From positions 16,953,904-17,017,903 of the forward strand of contig OZ038436.1 in the NCBI GenBank assembly GCA_964036275.1: a DNA stretch of 64,000 nucleotides, in the 5' to 3' direction. Positions within the stretch are counted from its first letter, which is position 1, and each line of letters starts with the position of its first letter. Below, piece after piece: positions 56,147 through 64,000 of the stretch. The translations under genes and the position numbers were made by a program. The notes beneath the pieces were generated by a model, which saw nothing but the letters and a program-made list of their open reading frames with translations, did no database searches and had not been told where the DNA came from. This DNA comes from Litoditis marina. Taxonomy: Eukaryota; Nematoda; Chromadorea; Rhabditida; Rhabditidae.

Positions 56147-56349
56147 AGGAGACCGGAGAGCAACATGGTTTCTCGTAAAGCTGATGTATCCTACGTTTGA
56201 TTGGACGCGTTGCGTGTCGCGCGGCATTGTCATGTGAATGTCACGTGGACTGATCAAACTAACCTACTAGTTACTTGTGCTCTCTGATCTCAATACAGTT
56301 AAAAGCAGCCCGAGACAAAACCTCTGCTGAAGTCGTGTTCCGGTCTCCT
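56147..56349. mobile_element. TTAA-type MITE, family T3
   Basis: AGGAGACCGGAGAGCA at the left is mirrored by TTCCGGTCTCCT at the right. The left flank is TTAA (56143-56146); the right flank is TTCAA, so one copy of the duplication has drifted. Fragments occur near 676 and 27694. Confidence 0.7.
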
Positions 56350-57090
56350 TCAAAATTTCACACTTGTCCATCGCGTCCGTGGACGTACCCGAACTAGAGC
56401 AACATTTTGTACATCAACATGTTCCAGGACCATCATAACCTGGTGTCTAGTTCCCTTTGTATCTGCAGGAATATAATTGCCAAAAAATAAAACTATCTAT
56501 TCTCCAGCAACATCATAACCTGGTGTGTTGTTACCTGCCTGCAGCGATATAATTCCCCTATGCGTGGGTTTGTTCAACCCAAACGTAAGCCGATTATCAC
56601 TATTACATGTCACGTTGTACATTATGGAGATCGGACGGATTGCGATCACCACCCACCTGTTTCATTTGCGACAAATCCCACCGTTTACTGACTTTTTCAG
56701 TGATCACTGGTACAGCCCACGTCCGTTTTCAGACATTCGTGAAATTTGACGTGTTACGAGATCAAACTATAACGGAAATGTTGTATAGTTTCGTTCAGAA
56801 GTTGTTGTAGTCGACTGTGTATTTCTCCCCATAGATTTGCGATCATCATCTACTGCTCAATTTGCGACCCACAGTTTACTGTCTTTCAGAGGTGATAATT
56901 GAGATAGACCACGTACATTTCTAGAATAGGATAATCTAGTTCATTATAGTCATTACAATATATCAATGTGTGCAGTTGTACACGTATTCACGCGAATTTG
57001 CGATCTCATCGAAGTACGATAGTGCGAAATATAGGAGTCGCTTTCGGCGAAGTAGACCTATACGGTACATGTCGTTGTGCCGTGCCGTGT
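56350..57090. other. Intergenic, nothing recognised
   Basis: It contains a local direct repeat near 56420-56535 (CATCATAACCTGGTGT twice), with no gene. Confidence 0.5.
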
Positions 57091-57156
57091 TTGTAGTTTG
57101 ATTGCACTGTTTTCCGACTCAAACACTTTTTGATATATCTGTAGATCAAACTACAA
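57091..57156. repeat. Short hairpin repeat, GTAGTTTGATC family
   Basis: TTGTAGTTTGATTG and GTAGATCAAACTACAA bound a 66-bp unit. Confidence 0.7.
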
Positions 57157-57613
57157 CTCGGGATTTTCGAGACTCTATGTGAGATCAGTTCCATTCATTG
57201 GGTGTGAGGAATTTTTCGATAGTTCGATTGACTACAAGTATATAGTTTGATTGAAATACACGCGGATGTGTACTTCTCCTGCAATATATGCAGTGGCTGT
57301 ATAGCAGAAATGCTGAACACATGAGCATACTTAAGCCGATTCTGTGAACTTATGTTTTGATTCTGACTTGTTATTGCCAAAGGAAGATGCATGTTTTTCT
57401 TCTGAACCGGATATATTTTCCCGGTTTGGAATCGAAAATCGGATCAACAAGAGAATGGAAAGTTCCGTTTACAACCATTAGTCAACTTTGGCATATATAT
57501 GATTTTTCACGTAAAACACAGTAATTGTACATTTCAGTTATTCATGTCTTTGTGATCTGACGAAATACACGTTTCACGTTTATTTTTGTTTACCCGTTCA
57601 ATATGAGACTTAA

Positions 57614-58078
57614 AGGGACCGTACCTCTATAATGTGCAATGTAGGTAATTTTTGCAAAATGAAAAAGTCATTTATTCTGTTTTGAGATGTAAATTCATAC
57701 CTTACGCACAGAAAGTCCACAAAACCACATTATTACGGAACAAAATAGAAGCCAACAGGATTTGGGTTACTGTAATGCAGCAATCGTTGATCTATCACTG
57801 CTTTGTAGTTTTCACGAAATTTAGAAATCTTTTTTCACAGATTTCATATTGGTAATTTTGGCCATGTTTTGAATATGGTTTCGTAATTTTATGGACATTT
57901 TGAAAATTTTGTACGTATGTGAACTCGGCGGTGTATGTACGTGCGCGTGGTCGCGCCACATTTTCGAGAACACGGAGCAAGACAGGAAGTTGACACCTAT
58001 ATGAATGATTGTGGTTTTTTAATGTGAACAATATCGACTGATCAGCTCGAACCTCCAAATTAAAGAGGAACGGTCCCT
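57614..58078. mobile_element. TTAA-flanked MITE, family T1 (copy C)
   Basis: Ends AGGGACCGTACCTCT and AGAGGAACGGTCCCT. TTAA lies at 57610-57613 and 58079-58082. The recurrent frame is on the minus strand at 58085-57795 (96 codons). Confidence 0.88.
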
Positions 58079-58168
58079 TTAACATTTGATTACTAGTTTA
58101 TACATATTAATTCAATCCCCGCTCAGACGGTCGGTAAACTGGTTGTTTTTCGCACAATCAGAGCCATA

Positions 58169-58368
58169 CTATAGTAAGTGCCAATTTTATAAATTGCTGT
58201 CGCTCGCCGGAATCGAACCTGCGAGCGAATAATTCGTAGCAGGACGCTAACCACTGCCGTGTTGGAGCATATAACTGGCAAGCTTTGGAATCGAAGACAT
58301 GTGTGCGTACACAGCGGAAATTGAGATATACAGTACCCTCCCGCCTTTCCGTTGGCGACGACTATAGT
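58169..58368 (-). mobile_element. tRNA-derived repeat (copy 5)
   Basis: The reverse complement of the unit: GGAATCGAACC (B box) near 58209, a degraded A box near 58245, and the 5' segment ending CGTTGGCGACGACTATAG. Both ends show CTATAG, hinting at short terminal inverted repeats. Confidence 0.8.
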
Positions 58369-58374
58369 GATCCA

Positions 58375-60598
58375 TTCTCATGCTCATTGTGTGTAGAATG
58401 TGTGTGGGTGAAGGGGTACTTCAGTTCGCACGAGAGACTGTGAGTGCGCCAATATTTCCGCTCAAAAACTGCGTAATAGGTTTTTGCAAGTGGAATCAGT
58501 TGTAGCGCTGCTACTTGTTTGTTCTGTTGCAACTGTATGATGACTAATGTATGGTAAACCATTGCCAAATGTTCCACGAAAAAACATACTTCAGTTCGAA
58601 AACAAATAGGAAATCAGGCACATGTCATAGCAAATCATACCTCTGATGTTTCATTCACTCTTGAACAACTTTGAGAGTAGCATTCTTTTTTTTTTTGCAA
58701 AACACATATTCCTGCTAGTTTTACTACGGTACTACCCGAGCCTCTATTCCCTACTCGTTCTCAAACAATAGATTTCATTGAAATCTGATTAAACTCTTCA
58801 CCGGTATTCTACAACTCTCTGGAAAGTAACCGTTTCTTTCCTTCAAAACGTCTTCATTGTATCAAAATTGGATGAAAACATGATGTTTTAGGCATGTGGA
58901 TATAGAATTAGAATCAGCTTTCTAGACAGAAGAGGCTCCGCGTCAAGTGCAGAATTGAACAACAACATGTGTTATTGCGAGCTAAATTTGGATTTAGCAA
59001 GCCTTTCATTTCACGCAAACAAGCATCATTTATCCCCCCAAGAGGCGCTCATTTGAAATACATTTAGGGTTATTTTGGAGCAGAACCAGATGTTCAGGAA
59101 GAAATAGCTCACGTAAGTCACGTCAAAACGTCGATCAACCTACATCTGGGTGGATATGTTTCCATTCACGTGTAGTCGTACCTACGTGTAGTCCATGCTC
59201 TAGTTTGCGAGAAACCTCCGCGGCACTAACACAGTTAGTGTAGTGGTTAGCGAACGCGACCACTAAATTTTGGTCTCTGGTTCGAACCTAGACCGAGACA
59301 GTTATTTTGTTCAAGTTTGAACACTCCAAACTAAACTATTTACAATAACATTTCAAATAAGGGAAAGAATGGAAATTCTGCATGAGCAACTGGCGTAGAC
59401 ATCTAACGTCTAGTTCAAACTCAGGTCAACTGTTGTTTTGAACGGCCAACATTTGCGGGCGTCAGCTGATTCTAGCTCACGTTTTTCTTTGATTGATTAA
59501 CATTCCTTTGATCCTCGGATGAATTCCCACTCCCTTATTACTTATTCATTACTATTATAGTACTTTTACTACTTAAAGAATTTATAAAATAACTAACTAA
59601 TTAATCCTACTTTCCAATTTGTAACATGTGAGGTGGTTCGTTCAGAGTTATTAGAATACCTACCTTTCCCATAGTTTATAAGAACATTATATAATTCGCT
59701 TTTTCATCAATGATACTTTCCATTTTAAATCTGTTGACGTAAAGTTTAGTTTTCGAGCACCCACATTGATGGTTTCATAATTTAATTCCGAGTTAACGTG
59801 TAGCCTTGGGAATTACAGTTACTTCTCTCATTACACACACTTCAAATGTTGGATGACTCAGCTCAATCAAAATCGTTGAAATGTTGCACCTGTCATATAT
59901 CAGACGTGTCGTTCATAACCTTGGTTCATTTTGCTTGAAGAAGAGTCGAACGGAGTACGATTACAGAAAACATTTTTTTCTGTAAAAGTTCAGCTTTTAC
60001 TCATGGTGACCCGACCCTGGCCGGCTAGAGATCTCAGAGGGTCTTGTGGAATGAAGTATATTAACGCTACGCTCATTCACCATGCATGTTTTTTTCTTTT
60101 TTTCGTTCTTCACACATCAATAAGAAGGAGTATGCTCTTTCTTTTCTTTTAATATTTTTCCATATAATATCAAACTTTAGCCACGGTACTAGACGGGGTT
60201 TTCTCAAAGTTCGCTCTCCCAATCAAGAAAACAATTGATGATTTGGCTAACAGATGCGTGTGTCTACTCAGAGCATCATCACTCACAAATGCTCGCATGT
60301 GTTCTTCTCTATACGAATTATATTAGTCCCGGCTTTTTGCCTATACAAACTTCTCGTGGCTCCATGACGTAATGGGCAAATTACATCAGCATTTGTCAAC
60401 GTGTTATAAAATTTGCACAGTCGCTGATGTGTCTTCACGTTTTTCCTCACGGAATCATATAACTTTGTCGTTTGTCTATGTAAGAAGTGTGAGCTTCATA
60501 TAGGAATTAGTTTTGATTTCTAAACCTGACTATGTCAGTCTAGTGGCCATCATTGTTTTGCCTATATAATGTCAGTCAATCGCACAGTCACGTGAACC
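58375..60598. other. Gene-poor region
   Basis: A tRNA-like relic lies at 59228-59300. Otherwise there are only short frames with no family or splice support. Confidence 0.45.
59228..59300 (+). other. tRNA-like relic
   Basis: TTAGTGTAGTGGTTAGCG (A-box-like, from 59235) and GGTTCGAACCT (B-box-like, 59279-59289) are correctly ordered, and the T stem can pair. The 3' acceptor side has no complement at the 5' side. This is a pseudo-tRNA or another tRNA-derived repeat family rather than a working tRNA. Confidence 0.4.
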
Positions 60599-60705
60599 GT
60601 GTCAAACACAGCACAACTCAGAAACGTGCAAGGATAAAGTGCACGATGACTCCTCATTAGAATAGAAACTTTACGTGACTATTCAATTTACTTCTAGTAT
60701 AAAGC
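60599..60705. repeat. Dispersed repeat R1 (copy 2)
   Basis: Matches 40704-40805 (GTCAAACACAGCACAACTCA ... ACTTCTAGTATAAA) with scattered substitutions. Confidence 0.7.
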
Positions 60706-62004
60706 GATCGTTGTGTGCTTCTATCATTTTCTGCTGATCACCACCAATTGCGCTACTATTATACGTTTATGCAGCACAGAAGCACTACTCATAGAGTTAA
60801 TTATACCGCCAATAGCTGGTCTTTCGTCATTCTAATATGGTGTTGCAACGTCAAGTTGTTCTATTCTTCAGCCTCATTTTGCAAAGCAGTTCAGCTGTTA
60901 TATCTGTGAAACAATAGACCCTAACAATACAATAGTAAAAATGATAAATACAATGTGTGGTATAAATAATAATAGAATGTGTGATAATAATAAATAATAA
61001 ATACAATGTAAAACAATAGTAAAACCTTGAACCGAAATCTACAGAACAAACTTTTTTGAACTTTATTTTGCATTATTTTGAAATCTGTACAACCTAGTAG
61101 TGCGTACAAGCAAGAGTATGAGTGTGTGATAGTATGCTCTCTGTAAAATGAAAGTATTTCCATGTGCTGACGCTTTGTCCGCATTAATTACTTCTGTAAT
61201 CTGTAATTGTTTTTGTATCTGGCTCTCATGACCGTAACTATGATCATTTCACTGTTTTATTCGAAACTCTTTTTCAATTTGAGAGTGAAGAGAGATTTTC
61301 TCATTTTCCGTATCCATAATTTGGCAGAGATGGTAGAGTTAATGTCATTAGTTATACTCAATCCAACATTGTAACAGTCATTATTTGCTAGAGTATACAG
61401 CAAATCATGATTAATTACGCTTGTTCACACAAGTACAGTATTTTGATTATAATCCATTTATCTTCCTAGTTTATCTTAAGATTTGAATATGCTCAGTTAT
61501 TTGACAATGCCTTATTGGGAACATATTCATCCATCCTATCTCATTTCTGGCGAATATATCAATTCGCTGCACCTCCTAATGTCATGTTCCAATAAGAGCC
61601 GCGAAAGCATTATGACCAAACATGCAGCTCTTTCTCAGAAATCTGTTGCTCTAACCTACTATTTCATGTTCCGGAAAACAGGAAATTGCCGATTATTTGC
61701 GATGATAGTCAAAATGCATGTTTTTACAATGTAACTTCTTGTCATTTTGCAATTGTTGTTTCCAGTTATATATTCGGAGTGGAAGAATATTTCATTTCGG
61801 GTAACACGTTTGCTGCACATCAGATGACTTATAGCCTACATTGGCTTAGAGCCTACAATCATATTTGCCAATGCGCTACGGTTATTCCTACAGAGTTCGT
61901 GGAATAAGCTCAGCAGAGCTTATTTCACGAACCATAGTGATCATACAAAATTTGCAAAAGTTCCACGAACTGACTCGCTTTTCGGTACTCTACAGTAATG
62001 AACA
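60706..62004. other. Intergenic, nothing recognised
   Basis: AT-rich with ATAATAATA-type low complexity near 60940-61020. The open frame at 61483-61734 has no recognisable domain. Confidence 0.5.
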
Positions 62005-62172
62005 GAGTACGTATGCTAGAAGATCCCGGCACCTTCAATCCTGCGTCTCTCGCTCTGCCTTACTATTCCGCGCAACTCGTATCCCAGCGGGATGTAAGAG
62101 CAGAGAAATAGCGTATGTCTGAGGAGACGCAGGATGGGATAAACGTGCCGGGATCTTCTCGCATACGTACTC
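62005..62172. mobile_element. Palindromic MITE, family A (copy 2)
   Basis: GAGTACGTATGCTAGAAGAT at the left is mirrored at 62145-62172. Internal landmarks (CTCGCTCTGCCTTACTATTC, GATGTAAGAGCAGAGAAATA) are shared with 141-312 in the opposite order, as expected of a palindromic unit. Confidence 0.85.
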
Positions 62173-64000
62173 AGAATAATACGCTAGCACGTTCGCAAAC
62201 ATTTCTATTCTGAACTTTCTAACTGTTTCATGAGATATGTTGCATTATTTTAGTTTTTCTTCAACTATCTTCTCTGAGAAACATTATCTTCAAACCAAAT
62301 AGTAGAAACTCGCGGATTGGTCACGTGAAACTTCAGGTACGGCTGAATTTGAAAAGTGAACGCCTTTTGCCACACTTTACGTTGCTATTCAATTACTAAT
62401 AGTACGGATATGTTTCTTTTTTCTCACGCATCCCGTTTTTATTTGCTAAGTGGGTGGCTGAATGCTACGTCAGAGCACCATAAATTGAACACAAAATAAC
62501 GGCGGTCCTCCAATGAGCTTTTCATTAAATGTGGCCTTTCATTCAGTAACATTTCAAAGATCACCGCTTGCATCCGGGTCATTTTTTCGAAAAGAAACGT
62601 AGAAATGACGAACAATTTCTTTATTGTGGCACGTCAAAAGTTAAGGACACCAGAACGTGACGTATATTTCTGTTTGTATAGTTTATCGGTAATGAATCAC
62701 CCGTTCGGACTACAGCATGGTTAGCGCTATGAAATCGTTGAGTATAAATTTTGGTCTAACTATTACTTTTCTTGTTTTTTTACACAGAATAACATTTAGT
62801 TCTTAGTGGTTGTTTTCTATGGTGTTTCTCTGTCGCGTCTCTCTGAAAACGGTCCATACACCCTTTGTTGGTATTTTGTTTTAAAGCGTTTAGGCTTACG
62901 TCAACACAATATTTCGCGATGTTTCTATAATCTGCTCTGAGATTTTTCCAAGAGCTCCAGAGCTAAAAGGACTTTAGTAGAAGTCTGCATTTTCACATTC
63001 TGTTTTGTACTCCGACATGATACGTACGTTTTCACGTTCACTTTTCTCACTGTGAACCTCACGTGTTTCTATCAGTTACCAGAAAACCATTATCATTTCT
63101 ACATCAGTGTTTGGTCACAGGAATTGTGCTCTACTCGTTTTTTTTCCACAAATAACCGAGAGGAAGCACGATATTTCCTCTAATAAGCTATTCCTAGCCA
63201 TAAATTAGTTATATGACTTCCCGTCCGCGGGAAAAATCTGCAACGGCGTTCAGATGATGTTCATTATGCATTTTTTCAACGTTTTTCGTCTTTTGTGTTG
63301 GCGGGCGTGGAAAATGCATAATTCATAGTCGTTCATCCAACAATGAGCTGTTTTTTCGCCAACAAACACGGCCATTTTGTCACATTTCCGAGGCTTCTCA
63401 ACAAAGAATTTTCATGAACAACCAATAACAAGTTTTCAATTCTCAATCTAAGTGGATTGAAAACTACCACAACAACAAATTTTACGACATAATTTCATGA
63501 GCAAATCTCATGTAAGCTGTGTTTTCATCATCACGCACGCTTGGGGCGTAGCCAACAGTGGTAAAACCACTGTTGCTATTCTCCCATACATATGCTAAGC
63601 CATTGACTTAGAAAAAGGAATGTAGTGTAATAAAGTTGAGATTTAGCGTAATAAAGTTCTCTCCGGTTTCAAGAATGCATACCGCAAAAATGATCAAATA
63701 TGTTGTTTGATCTGCGAAATTTTATAGAATGCCCGCTAGTCAGGATGAAACACCTGTCCTGTTTGGGTAATTGTCACGTAAACGTGAGGAGGATATGAAT
63801 ACACTAGGTTTTTCGCGATGAGTGTAGTGCGAACCATGTTGAAACATCGCATGTCAAACTTTGTTCTTTTAAACTACTCTGCACACGAGATGAGCGTGAC
63901 TACTAGCATTTTATGTTGTACTCTGCTCTATTTATCCCCTTTTTTTCATACTGATACTCGGAAAATCCAGCTCAGTCCTCAATCTCTGCGAACATCTAAG
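62173..64000. other. Right end of window, nothing recognised
   Basis: AT-rich DNA. A small hairpin (AACAGTGGTAAAACCACTGTT) lies near 63556. No exon, RNA gene or family repeat can be supported. Confidence 0.45.

Overview
This window reads as chromosomal DNA of a nematode, most likely Caenorhabditis or a close relative. The clues are an MSP-domain gene, many small exons with TTTCAG-type acceptors, secreted phospholipase-B genes, a nematode-style GT10 fucosyltransferase, an RTE-type LINE remnant and a very dense load of small inverted-repeat (MITE) elements. There is no bacterial gene organisation; almost every coding region had to be assembled by hand from exons with consistent phases.

Layout. 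483-2788 (+): the 3' part of a Lys/Glu-rich MSP-domain protein gene. 3869-11769 (-): a 13-exon alpha-1,3-fucosyltransferase (GT10) gene whose introns carry a 1.4-kb foldback element, a TTAA-flanked MITE and microsatellites. 11770-17087: gene-poor, with repeats. 17088-22299: a hAT-like MITE with an 8-bp target duplication, split by a complete 4.57-kb Mutator-like (MULE) transposon that has its own 9-bp target duplication and an apparently intact 10-exon, 448-aa DDE transposase. 24632-44564 (+): a tandem triplication of a secreted phospholipase B / GDSL (SGNH) lipase. Each copy has 13 coding exons, identical intron phases, a 10-nt first coding exon and a complete Ser/Asn/Asp/His catalytic set (374, 371 and 376 aa). 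The introns of copy 1 hold an ORF1-only LINE-like element, several MITEs, a tRNA-derived repeat interrupted by a hAT MITE, a perfect 32-bp hairpin and a 335-bp (AAT)n array. 44826-45470: a 5'-truncated RTE LINE. 46028-47244: a TTAA-flanked MITE and a GC-rich TAA-flanked element side by side. 51456-52229 (+): the 3' end of a single-pass membrane protein gene with a decayed tandem exon copy upstream. 54006-54288: a BTB-domain pseudogene fragment. The rest, to 64000, is mainly repeats.

The genes do not form one pathway. The lipase array is a local family expansion with signs of gene conversion; the fucosyltransferase, MSP gene and membrane protein are independent. The most notable content is the repeat biology: one nest proved by target duplications, another nest (hAT in a tRNA-like repeat in a lipase intron), at least three TTAA-flanked MITE families (one with a recurrent open frame in all three copies), a dispersed family of 45-75-bp hairpins with GTAGTTTGATC arms, and a perfect pre-miRNA-sized hairpin in a lipase intron. 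All calls come from reading the sequence; no database search was run.
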